Below are positions 1 through 12,400 of a stretch of DNA of 64,000 nt, one piece after another. A model generated the notes under the pieces. That model worked only from the letters and a program-made list of their open reading frames with translations. It was not told the DNA's origin and searched no databases. Origin of the DNA: Monarcha castaneiventris obscurior (taxonomy: Eukaryota > Chordata > Aves > Passeriformes > Monarchidae); contig JAMPIT010000493.1 of assembly GCA_026261815.1 (NCBI GenBank), positions 4,357,501-4,421,500 of the forward strand, given 5' to 3'. A program made the position numbers and the translations under genes. Each line of letters begins with the position of its first letter. The stretch's first letter is position 1.

Positions 1-323
1 CTGGAATATTGGGATATTAAAGTTTAGCAGTTCTGTTCCTATACATCCTGCCAAATTCTGAGGCTCCACCACCAGGTAATTCACTTTGATCCCAGGGGTC
101 TGTGGCTGCTCTGTGCCTCCCCAAGAACACAGCAACCCTAAGGGGCTGTCTGTGATCTCTGACAGGCTGCTCCAGGGCCTCAAAAGAGCAATGTATTCTG
201 CTTTTCCAGCCCTCCATGTATTGTGAGAACAGTGTCCACCACCAGCAACTTGTTGTATAAAGGCATCAAAACATTGTCTGTGCCCACCTGCTCTTCAGCA
301 AGGTCAAGAACGACATCTCTTAC
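1..323. other. MYO15B intron at the left edge
   Basis: Intron after the first MyTH4 exon. I see no acceptor and coding pair that would continue the MyTH4 domain, so the intron appears to run off the window. Confidence 0.5.
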
Positions 324-419
324 CAGTTTGTTGATCTCAAGTGCACTCTCCTGGTGTTCAGCATCCAGGTGGGTTAAGGGGTGCTGCAGAGGCTGACCAG
401 GGGGAGGGAAATCTGGGTT
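324..419 (-). CDS. MYO15B: MYO15B exon: start of first MyTH4 domain
   Basis: 32 codons, [20 protein letters not shown] to SALEINKL. Matches the PLxxPLTxLxxEHxxxAxxIxKL start of MyTH4. It ends at a consensus donor, CTG|GTAAGA. The open frame that continues to about 180 is intron. The next exon, expected to begin ILRFMGD-like, was not found in the last 323 bases. Confidence 0.88.
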
Positions 420-3400
420 CTGCAAAGAAACAAAAGGACAGAAATATTGGCTCCTGGCATTACTAGAACTTGTGTGTCTGCTCACAGGGGAAGCCATGAA
501 GAGAAATAAAGAGTTCCCACCTGGAAGTGTGATTTGACGAAGGAGGAGAAGGGATAGCTGTTGATGGTTGGTGGGAGGGAAAGGTCATCCTTGACCTTGA
601 CTTCTGGGGGCTGTGTCTCAGTTATCTGGCTGGCCTGTGCTCGGTATCGACCTGCAAGGGAACGAGTTCTGGTGGTGGCAGGACACAAACAATCCACACA
701 GCAGCTCCTGGCTGACCTGCACCTCACCCTGCCCGAGCCCTGGAACTCCAGGGACACCCAGCCCAGCCCTGCTGCCTCAGACCCCCCAGCAGGCACAGCC
801 TCACCTCCCTGAGACCACAAGGACTCTCTTCAGAGAGATTTTACAGCTCTGATCTTTCAGGCTCTTCTCCCCAGGGAACACCTGGAGATTCAAGTCTGTT
901 CTGCAGCATTTACATGGCAGGAAACACTGAGCCCATGCAAATATACTGCTGACAACTGCTCAGTCAACAAGGAAATGAGAGGCCTTCGTAGTGAGGGATT
1001 TATCATGGATGAGAGAGGAGCAAACATCACTGAGTGAAGAGATTTCTCAATGCAGCACAGCTCCTGTGCATTCCTCTGTCTCCAAACGTGTCCCCTGATG
1101 CTCTCCCATCCTCCCTGTGTACATCCCATCAGCTTTCATTTCCAGCAGTTTCACAGTTCCCTGAGCTCCTCTGGCTTACATTGCTCACTAGACCGGCTGA
1201 TAGCCCCTGGAGGGCTGTGCCATGAAATGTGAGGTATTTGGGAATCCAGCACAGTCTGCTCCAATTCACAAGGCTCTTCTGCCTGATTGTCTCCCTTAGT
1301 GTCCCCCACAGAAGCCACAGGCACAGCTGGCTTTGGGTTTGACACCGTGCAGACAGAGAGAGGCAAATCCTGCCTCAACCTATCTGCAGCTTAAATATTC
1401 ACATTGTACAGGGAGCTACAGAGGAAACACAACTGCAAATAACTTAATGCTCAAGGTCAGATGACCAGCTCATGAAATTATTGCAGTTAGTGATATTTTG
1501 GTGATTTGAAAACCAATTGGTGCATCCCTGAATTGAGAAATTAACGCATACTCAACTCGTTATATTGTTACATCCTTAAGTTATTACGTTGTTATATCCT
1601 TGGACTGATACACTGTTATATCTCAAGTTATTGCATTGTTCCACAATCAAGTTGTTACCCTGTTTCTCCTTCCTTCTATTTTAAAATTCCTTTTGAGGAA
1701 GTAATATTTTATGAAACCTAAAAATATTTCTTTGAAATTGCCCAAACTGTCATTTTCTTCCCCTTCAATTTCCTTAAAGATTTTAGAGTAGGTAAAAGAT
1801 GGGTTTAAGTTCTTCCACCCCAGATACTCCTCTCTGCCAGAGTCCTGGGTTCATTAAGCAGTTTGCTGTCACATAACTTTGACCAAAGAGTTTTGCAACA
1901 TCCCTGCCATCAGTTCTACCAGCCCAGTTCAAGAGAAGAGCTGAAGAATTAACAAAGATACTGATTTTCAAGCTGGTGTTCTGCCCCCTGGCCCAAGTTT
2001 CTTTTCCTCCCTGCCATGTCAGGAAAAAACACTCATGGTACCATTTGCCTTTATCATAGTTACACTGCAATGTTAATGAAACAAATCCAACTCAGTGTCA
2101 GGCAGCAGCGAGAGCAAACACGTGCATTGATATAAACAAGGAAATACACAGTGAAACAGTGCAGGAAAGGGAGGGCAGGAGGAGGATTCCTCACCTTCAA
2201 CAAAGTGCAGGAGGGCTGCGAACTCTGCGGGGATCTCCAGCAGCCCCACGTCCTGCAGAGAGAAACAAATCAGTCACTGGCTGCCAGCAGAGGAACCACA
2301 TAAAAACCCTGAGCTGAGACTGGGTGAAACTGCCTTGGAAAAGCTGCCAGGACAGGGATGGAGCATCTGAGCCAAACTGGTACCTTCTGCCTCCACGACA
2401 TTCAGAACTGCTGAGAGCAGGGAGGTATCACATGAACACAGCTGTGGGACATGGGTCAGCAAAGGAGGGAAAGGGGAGCAATTCCTAAATAAAAAATCAA
2501 CTGCCACAAGGGGAATGACAGGAAAGTTGGCTTGCTTTGACTCATCTCTCGTTCCTAACAAGCCTGGCATATTGCACTCTAGAGATTGCACCTGAAGGGT
2601 AAGGGCTGTTTCTTCTGCCCTTTCCTGACATTTTTCTTTTGATTTTTCAGTATCCAAAAGTGCTACAGCATAAAAAGAGACCTGATCCTGATCTTTGATG
2701 TGTGTTGGAGGTTCCTAGGAAAGTTCAGATCTCTACCTGGGTAATCCAGATGAGAATCTGGCTAATGAGACTTGATTTTTCACTGGTTTGCACCTTGCAC
2801 TGCTGCAGGGCAGGGAGCAAATGGGCCAATGTAACAGAGTGTGTCAGCACCACTGCATGTAGTGTCAGCTCAGGCATTTCAGACAGAGCTGCTCAGATTA
2901 AGGCACTATAAAACCAAGCCAAAATCACAAAGCCTGAGCTTTTGGGTTTTTTTGGTTTCTTTGTTTTGTTTTTTTTTTAAGATCTGCATAGTAAAGCCTC
3001 TTTTCACCAGCACATTATTCTGACACCTCTGTCCACATAAAACTTAAAGACAGATTCGCAGCAATTTTGATCACTTTGATTTTGCTCATGAGAAGATACT
3101 TGACTTCAAGTCTGGCTTTTCAATGGTGTATTCAGGAAATGGACTGTGAAGTTCCACAGCTCTGGATCCACACCTGAGGAAGCAGGTGATACAAGAGCAC
3201 CCAGGGCTAATTATCCTTGTTGTTACTGACACATCTATACAGAATTGTGGATAATATCAATTCACATTCCCTTGGTACAGACACTGCAGCAAATGTATGT
3301 CCATAAATAATGGCATTAGTTAGAAGTGTTGAGACAGGTTAAATGTGCTATAAAGCCTTTAATACATCCCTTCCTCTACATCAGCTTCTGTTAATATATT

Positions 3401-6400
3401 TATGCAGAACTGCCTCATTCCCACCCTTCACAATGGAACACGATCAGCAAAAATATTCTTCCCTCCAGCTCTGAGGACCAGGTCCAGTGTTGTGAACAAA
3501 CACAGTGCTCTGCCTCAGGACTGATTTATGATGCCTGGCTGTGCCCAGAGCTTGGCAAACACTGAACTAATGAGATATTTCTGTATTAGAAGGCCCTTTA
3601 TACCAAGCTAACCTGCATTCTGTACTAGGTTCCACACACGTGTGCACCCCCTCCAGAGGTTCTGCTGTTCCCCAGCAAACCTGTGCTGAGGAGGCACAAA
3701 GGAGGAAGAACACCTGGAGAACCTGATTTTTTTGATCTCAGACCCTCCCAGGCTGTTTGACAACTCACCATTCCTTGGCTGCTGTTCTCTGTGTCACCAC
3801 AGGCCCAGAGAGCTCCTTCTTTGTTTCCTTTCCCTTAACTCCTGCTGTTAGGAGATGAAAAGGGGATGGAGGGTGGGAAAAGATGTGTATGAAGTCACTT
3901 CCAGCTATTCTGGGGGCAGATGCTGTGGGTGGGCAGGAGCTGGTGTCCTGCTCCCAAAGACAAAATGACAGAACAGCTACAGAGCCTTCTTGGGACCCCA
4001 TTACAGTGGATCGAGGAGGGGCTGCCCAGGCAAAAACGTGAGCTTTGCTGAAACACCTCCTGCCCTGCACGACACAATGCAACAGCAAGAGCCTCCACCA
4101 CCTGCCCAGCATCGTGCCACACCTTCCCTTGCTGAGCATTGGATGTGGCTCAGGACAAAAGCACCCAGCAGCTGCCAGAAATGTTCCCTCGCCTCCATCC
4201 AGCACCAAAACACAAGGTAACAGCCTGAACATGGACAGATGAGCTCATCCATGGAGAGGAAACCCTTTAGAAAGGTGGGAGGGATACCAAAAGCTAAACT
4301 CCCTCACAGCTCTGCCCTTTCCCATCCATTCTGTGATTCCCCAGCCTCATCACTCACCTGACTCCTGCTCTGAGATGGGGAAGGAGGGTCTCTGTCTCTC
4401 CTGCCTGTCAGTGGTGCAGAGCAGTGTGATTACATGGGAGGTTATGAGGGCTGGGCTGAGAAAGACAGTGACAAGCTAAAGTCCAAAGGGCAGGGCCATG
4501 GGGTGGGGGGAAAGGAGGAACTTTGCAGCAGGTGAACTTTGAGACCTTTGCTGCTGCTACTGCATGTAGAGACCTCAGCAAACAAACACTGAAGGAACAG
4601 AAATAGATTCAAAAGAGCTGCACTGTTGTGGTTACCTGGGAGAAAGAAAAGCTGGATCCTGTCCAAGTGGGAAGGGCAAGAAACAGAACAGAAACTCACA
4701 CTGTGCTGGGCGTGGCAGGAGAGGAGGCACCTCTGCAGTTTGTATCAACACCACTGTCCTTAACCCTCTGCCCCACCATGCCCTCAGCCATGCCAGGAGC
4801 TGGGCTGGGTCCTTCCCTCATGAAGCTGACAGCTGTGAGGCGTTTGTTGCTACTCTAAGGATGAGTGGTCTGATTTCCTCTTTCCAGTTTTATTTTAATA
4901 GTTTGTGCAGCATCCATTATATGCATTAGGCAGAACCATGGCTCTCTCCTGTACACCATTTTCCATCTTCTCAAAAACCTGCCATCCTGTTCTCAACCCC
5001 AGCTGATTTCCAAGAGGTCAAGGGCTTGAGCAGCCTGAGGCAGCTGTGAGGGATCAGGGGAGGATCATTGAGGACTGAAAAAATCTTGCATTTCAGTCAC
5101 CATCAGAAATTGAACTGGGCAACAAAAAGAGCAAGAGGAATGACTCCTTACAACTTGAGCAGAACAGCAACTCTGAAGACCACAGATAGAACCAGCTCTT
5201 GTCTCATGTAGGGCAGCCTGGAGAAGCTCACACAGCCAGACCCATGAATCAGCCGTGTTTGCAATACCTGTGCCAATTCTGAATGTAATTTGGAGAGAGA
5301 AGACTCCAGCCTCTGTGCTTCCTTCATTTACCTACATTTATGTCAGACAGAGGGTGAAGGACACCTCTCTGGATCATTCCCAACAAACCTTCCAGAGCCA
5401 TCCCTGCCCTGGCCTCACCCAGTCCCCAGCTCGCTCTGCTTAGGGCAGAAATAGCCTCTCACGTACACCTTGTTCTGAGAGGGCTGTTGTTACCTGGCAG
5501 CGCTTCCTCCTTTGAATCAAAGGTCTGGAGATTAAAATCATGGTTTTAAATTGCACCAAAGTCTTCTTCAGCCTCCTGTAAAGCTTCCTAGAGGATGAGA
5601 AAAGAAAAGAATTGGCTAGTGAGGGAAGCATCAGCCACAAACACACATGGAGCAGGCCAGGAGCCAACACAAGGAGGGGCCTGGCTGTCCCTTGGCAAGG
5701 CCCAGGGGCTGTCCCCGGGCTGGTTTTTGACTCCTGACCTTGCCTGGTAACCTCGGAAATGAGCCTGGATGACCGTGACCTTCTCCTGGAGGACGCGGAG
5801 GCGCCGGCGGTGAAGGAGGTGTCGGAATTTCCTCTGCAGAGTGATAACAGCCCAGCTCTGCCTCTGGACCCATCGTCTCTCCAGCAGCTGCCTGGCCTTC
5901 TCCTTCAGAAACACCTGGGCAAAGGCAGCAGCTGCTGACCCACGAGGGAAGCAGCAGCTTCTCCCAGAGCTGATCAATAATAAAAACTGCTGGTTTGTCC
6001 CTTTGTAGCCTTTAAGGGTTCTTGCTAAGGAAACCCTTAAGGGTGCAGGAGGCACAGGTGCAGGTGACAGAGATGGATGTATTTGGGGAGGACAAGGAAT
6101 CAGGGAGTGATAAAGGTTAGCAGGCAGCAAAAGTAGAAACCCAGGAATGCTGGGTGTATGAAGGACTTGGCCATGCTACAACCACCTGGAGCTGGAGTCT
6201 CCTGTTAATCTGAAGTGCTAAAAATGCCTCTTTAGTACTTGAGACAAGAGGCAAAGGTGAGAGGGGAAGGTATGCAAGGCCCTCCCTCTTTGGGCAGAGG
6301 CTGAGCTCCTCTCCGTGCTTTGCCAGCCTGGGAGGGGTGGGTGGGGCTGTGCAGTCCAGATGGGATTCTCTGTAGGCATCACCTTTGTCACTCCAATCTG

Positions 6401-9400
6401 ATAGAGATCCGAGGGGTTCCCCACCACGTGGGCCAGCACTGCTGCACAGCCTGCTCTCTGCTCCAAGCTGCTGAGCCTGCTGCCAGCCAGGAGCCTGTAC
6501 CTGGGACAGGAGGGGGGGGTGTGACAAAAATCAGGGCTGTACGTGGAGGCCTCAGAGAACAAATCATCCAGGGCCGGGGGATGCCAAGCCAGGACACCCT
6601 TGTACCTGGCCAGGAAGCTCTGGAATGGCAGACGGACTGGGTATCCCTCCTTCTGGATGTGGATGGCCTCCAGTATCCCAGAATGTCGCAGCTGACAGTT
6701 GACATATTCCACATCAAAGATATTTGACAGCTGCGAAGATAAAGCAGAGGGAAAAAATGAAAAACAAGAAATAAAGAAAAATTAAAGAAAGGAGACAGAA
6801 GGCAGGGAGTTTAGAAAGGGTCTCCTTCTCTTGTCCTGTCCTCGGATTGGATCTTGCCACGGGCTGTGGGCCATGGAACACAGAGCCCAAGGGTACTTTT
6901 GTGTCAAACTGACCCTGGCTTCTGCTCCTGCAGCACAGGATTGACCCACACGGCCACAGGGAAGGGTGGGACACAGAACGGGGAAGAAAAGTCTCAAGCT
7001 ATCAAATGAAACAAAGAAGTTAAAATCCCAGCTGTGAAAGGAGAGCTGTTGGAGAAGAATGAAGGAACTGAGGGACTCCATAAGGAGTTCAGGGTGCTGC
7101 CCTACCTTCCTGGGATTAGGGGTGATGCACCGGATGAAGAAGGCGTGGCTCCTGGAAAACAGAACGAAGAACCCTGGATCACCCTCCTCTGTGCTGACCC
7201 TGGAAGACTTCACACTTCTGGGTGACAACAGCATCTCTCACCCTCTCAGCTTGGTTGTGAGGTCCTGCAAAGACTGCTGGAATTTGGACACCAGTGTGGA
7301 GGCCTGAGGCCTGAGCCCTTTGCCCCTGGCCCCCAGCTCCCTTTGCTGACCATAGGCAGCTTTAGCCCTCTGGAAAATGTGAGACACCACCTGCAAAAAC
7401 AAAGAAATTGCCAAAACTCTCTGAACTACGTGGAAAGAAGAATCTCTCCTACCTGGAACTTAAGAGGGCCATTTTCCCTTGCTCCTGGCAGTGTCAGGAA
7501 CACAGCTGCATCCTTGGGCAGTCTGTGTGGTTTATATATAAAATGCATCAATTGTGGGCAAAAACAATTTGCTCAATTCCCAAGTACATTCAGTAAAATA
7601 AATCTCATTAATTCTCCAGGTTCTTCTGACACCTGATCAGGATCTTTTTGCTTCTCACATAAAGATAATGGGTGGATCAATGGGTGTCTGCAAGAGATCT
7701 TCCTCCTGACCCACTGCAGTACCTTGAGGCGGCTCTGGGAGAAGATATCCAGCACCTCTGGCCGCAGCTGGTCACGGTTTTTACTGAGAAACTTGTGGAC
7801 CTGCAGAGACAAAGTCTGATTTGATGCACCATTCAGACCACTCAGACAGACCCCTGTCACACACTCTTGGACTGCGGGCAGGCAGCTGGAGAGGTGGAAC
7901 AATGGAAAAGCCACAGAGAATGAAGCTGATTCTTCCTGCTGCCACCAGGGTGGAGGGGACAATGACCCCTGCTTTTAGAAGGGATTGCTCCTTTTCCCCT
8001 CCACATTGCCCAGCAGGCTTTGACCACTCACTTTTTTTTCTGGCAGCAAGAGCTTTCCTGGGTTTCCAGGACTCTGAGGCTGTTGTGTCACTGAGGACAA
8101 TTCCTATTTTGCTTCTGCCCAGAGGCAGCTTAGTTGCCTCTCTTAATAACAATCTCCTCTCTTCTGATAAACTGATGCTCTAGAGGGATGTGCAGTCACA
8201 AGGGGAGAGCTTTGATCACAGAGCTGGTCCATCAGGACACCCACAGCTTGTCCCCAGGATGGGTTATTTCTCCAGCTGCTCCAAGCCCCTGCCAGCTCAC
8301 CTGGTAGGTGACAGGGCCAGCATAGTGCTGCACCGTGAACTCTGGCAAAGGCAGCTTGGGCTTGGTGTACCAAGGGCTGTTCCCATGGTGGTAATGACAC
8401 TTCTGGAGGAAAGTGTGGTCTGTGGCCTGTAAAGGAGATGACAAACACATTTCCTGATGCTGCAACACACTCAGTAGGCTGAAAAGCCACTGTTAAACCG
8501 AAGGTAAAAACACTGATCACTTGTGCAATCATTCTGGAAAACAGCCTCAACCATCCTGTGAAAGGGATCCCAGGAGAGGCTGAGAGCTCCTCACCTGAGT
8601 CAGGGTTGTCTGGTCATCCAGAATGCACAGGATGCCGTGGGGCTTTGCAGTAAGGAAATCCAGGCACGACTCGCTGTACATCTTGGAAATAGGGATCCAA
8701 GCTAACTGCTCCTGGCTGTATTCCTCCTGCATGGTAAAGGCCAAATCCAGCCATGCAAACAAGAAAAAATGGAGGGTGTTAATAGAGGGTTTCAGTTGTT
8801 TATCAGGAAGTTAGTGTTTCACTGCTGCTAGGAACTTGCCTAGAATTGCCTGGTTTTGTCTCATGAAACTTCTTCTAAAGCCACTAATGATTTTCCTGAT
8901 CTGAGAGAGGAAGGCTGCTAAGCTGAGTGATGAAGTGAACTGTAAAAGGCTACAAGTCTGATAAATGCACTTTCATCTCCAGGATGTAAGAGGTACAGAA
9001 AATGCTACAAAGAAGCCAAAGAAGCTTTAAAAGTACCCACTGAGGTCTGGGATCTTTGACCCTGACCAAGTCACTTATCTGGAAAAGGGAGCAAGGTACT
9101 GACAAAATCTTCTTCCCTTAATTTACTGCAGAATTAGTAAAAGATATTAAATAGGCAGCTCTTTGGACTAGGATTCCATGGATATTACTTAAGAGGACCA
9201 TTCAGCTGCCTGCTCCCTGCTGAAGGATACTCTGAGGATGCCCCAGCTCATTCCACATGTGCTGCCTTAAGGTGGTGTGAATTCCACTGGGTTCCACTCA
9301 CCTCTTCCTGGGCAATGACAGTCTGGCTGAAGAACCACTGCAGGTGCTCATTGGCAAAGTTGATGCAGAGCTGCTCCAAGCTGTTCACTCCTAGATCCTG

Positions 9401-12400
9401 CCGAGACAAAAAGGGATCATCCCTTCCAAGGCTCAGGGAGCTGTGGCTCCCTGTAAATGCTGCACAGGCTGAGCTGAGCTGCTGGTTCTGCTCAGTGTGA
9501 ATGAACCCCAACAGTTCAAATCATCCTCTGTCTGGTTTGCAAGCTCTCAGCCTGGCTTACTGACTAAGCTGAACAGCAAGAGATGAGACAAGCTGTGAAG
9601 GAGCATAAAGAAGAAAAGATCTACTCTTGGATGCACAGCCCCACACTGTATTGCACTGGTGTCAGCATGCATTGGGGGACACAGGTTTTAACAGGAGGCC
9701 CAAGTAAAAAACTCCAAGGCCGTGATGACCACATGCCCTCACTGCCCAGGCCATAGCAAAAGAACATGAAAAATGACCTCAAACCCATGGATGTCCACAA
9801 TGCCCACGGCACAGTCAGATTCCCAGGGAGCCAACCACTCATTGATCCTCAGCAGCAGCCACTCGAAGAGCAGGTAGTACAGAGCCTTGGCAATGGAGTC
9901 CCTGAGTGGGAGAGGGGAGAAGAACCAGTTACTGCAAAGACAGCACTCCTGGGAGCATCTCACCCACCCAGATATCAGCAGAAGTCACCTGGCATCAATG
10001 GCTCCTTCCACAGACAGAGGGGTGAAGATCCGATCATAAGATGTAACCTGGATACATAAAGAGACAGAATTTACTGTTATCATCTCAGAAAAACACATTT
10101 TTCCTTTTTTTGTAATCAACAAGGAAGTCAACCCATTATTATCCAGTTAATAAATGGGTATTTGTTTCTATTTGGCTGAGAATTTATCCAGGCTTCAAAA
10201 GACAAACTAAATGCAGAATTTTGCTGCCAGAGGTGGGAGTCAGCTAGCCAAAGTGATAAACCTAAAGCCATGTCTCATTTTCTCATGTCAGAAAAGAGCC
10301 CTCCTAGATGTGAGTTCTGCCATCTTTACAGAGCTGCCTTGAGGGGTTCAGCCCATCCCAACCACTTTATTCCTGCTGTTGGCTCCCAGATTTTGAGCCT
10401 TCCCAGGTTAGGACATTGGGGCAGGACATTCCATGCTTCAGAGGGAATGAGAAATCACAGAAGGGTACTCACAGTGACACGGTGGGTGACAGCACTCTGC
10501 AGGAACTCTGCTGAGACACACAACAAGTTGGCCACAATCTGAATCTCGGTGTGGCTGGCAATGGCTGCATGTTCAAAGGATTCTTTCTAAATAATAAAGT
10601 GTTCTTTATTATTTATTACTATCTATAGATATTATCATATATTATAGATAGGAACAGTGCATGGGATACAAGTTCCCTCTTGCATTAATATTGACAACAG
10701 CACCTCAGCTACACACAGCTGGTCACAGCCTGGGCAGAACCCCAGGTTCATTTTGGCTCCTGAAAAAGCCACCCAAGCTCTAACAACCTTTGGTTGCCTC
10801 CATCTTCTGTCCCTTCCTGGACCAGTCTAGAGCCCAACACTAGAAGGACAGAAAGGTCTTCAAAGGATGTCATCTTCAGTCAGGAATCACATCCTTGGTC
10901 CCACCAGATGGGAGAACAGCAATACTCAGCACAAATACCCCGTTCCCAAGCTGTTGGGGTTACTGTACCTCATAGGAGGTAAAGCAGATGTTCCCCAGCT
11001 GCAGAATGGCAGCCAGCACAGCCCAGGTGGAGCTCAGCTGATCGTCCGAGAGGCTGATTCCCTCCAGAGCTTGCACCAAGACCAGAAAATCCTGACTGTC
11101 CTCCTTCCCCATCACTTCACATGCTCTGCCCTGAGAGAAAAGGGACAGATAATCGTGATCAGCCCCAGGCAGGGGTTAAGACAGATTCCAGCAGGAATCT
11201 TCAGAGAAGTAGTTCAATGTTTTAAGGACTGGAGGGATCTGAAGTAAAGAGACCAAAGACACCACTAGTGGGAACTCACACTTGTGAGGGGCCAGTCTCT
11301 TTTCTCTCTGGAGTTTCGAGGTTAAGGAGTCTCTTACCCACACATGCCAAATTTCTGTTCTAACTCCAGTACGAGCTCCCCAGGATCCCCCTGCCCACTG
11401 CTGGGGTGCAGCTTGAGAGGAGAAGTGGTGCCAGAGTCCACTCCCAAGTAAATCACGGCAGAGTTGCTCCCCCAAATGGTACCAGAACCCGATGTGTCAA
11501 GGCAGATGGGGTTCTGTGCACCCAGAGAGCCACCCGGCGTTACAGCCTGTGTCATCTCGGCCACGGAGCTTCACTACAGCACGGGCTTATCACTCCTCTG
11601 CTTCTTTTCTTCTCTACAGGAGGACACTCCCAGCAACTGCCTGTGACCCTAAAGGTCACAGAAACCCTGGGTCAGGGGGTTCTGCAGAACCTGTTTGTGT
11701 TCAGGGGCATTCTTTGACCACAGCTCCCAGCTCTCCCAGCAGATTCTGGTGAGACAAGGATAAGGTCCAGGCAGCCCTTGGGCTTCTTCTTGCCAAGATC
11801 CAAGAGAGATTTTGTCAGTCTTTGCTAACTCTTGTGCGTAATCTGATCTTTTTCCCTGTCCCTCTCTGCAGCAGGCTGGGATATTCCTGTTAATTATCAC
11901 CTTGAAGACTTTGCTTTACAATGCTTTGCCAGCCAGGAACCATTAATCACACATTAAGGGCTGGGCCCTTAATTGCCCGCCATCCTTGAGTCATTAATGG
12001 TACTTGTCCATTCCTCGCCCGAAGGCGAGGTGATAGCAATCACTGCCGAGGATTCCTCCTGACCGCAGCTGCTGAGAAGAATTTGAATTTGCCACCTGGG
12101 AAAGCTGCCTCACGCTGAAATAGGAAAAATCTCTTACTATGGTTGTGACCTCTTTGATAATGGAAAGCAATCTTTAAAAAACCCAAACAAAACAAAACCC
12201 ACACAGACAAAAAAAAAAAAAAAAATTTAAAAAAAAATAGATGTTCCAAGATTGTGACTTGATGTAAGTCTGACAAACAAATTTCCAATTTAAATAATTG
12301 TAATCAGCAGTATATTTCAGCGGTTTCAAATCTGTACCCATTGACTCAGTCAGTAAAGCAGCTGTTTTGCAGAAGGTAGAAAGAAATCCTCCCTGCAATC

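Noticed and set aside
180..323. Open frame continuing from the first MyTH4 exon
   Set aside because: A consensus donor GTAAGA at 323 ends the exon, and the continuation does not look like MyTH4.
3769..3844. Possible MYO15B exon (ends KEW before GTGAGT)
   Set aside because: Good splice-like ends, but its phase (1 in, 2 out) does not fit any neighbour and the protein has no family motif.
5588..6130. Single 180-residue minus-strand gene
   Set aside because: Only 5739-5914 is coding; the rest is flanking intron that happens to be open.
6320..6727. 135-residue plus-strand open frame
   Set aside because: It is the antisense shadow of two MYO15B motor exons.
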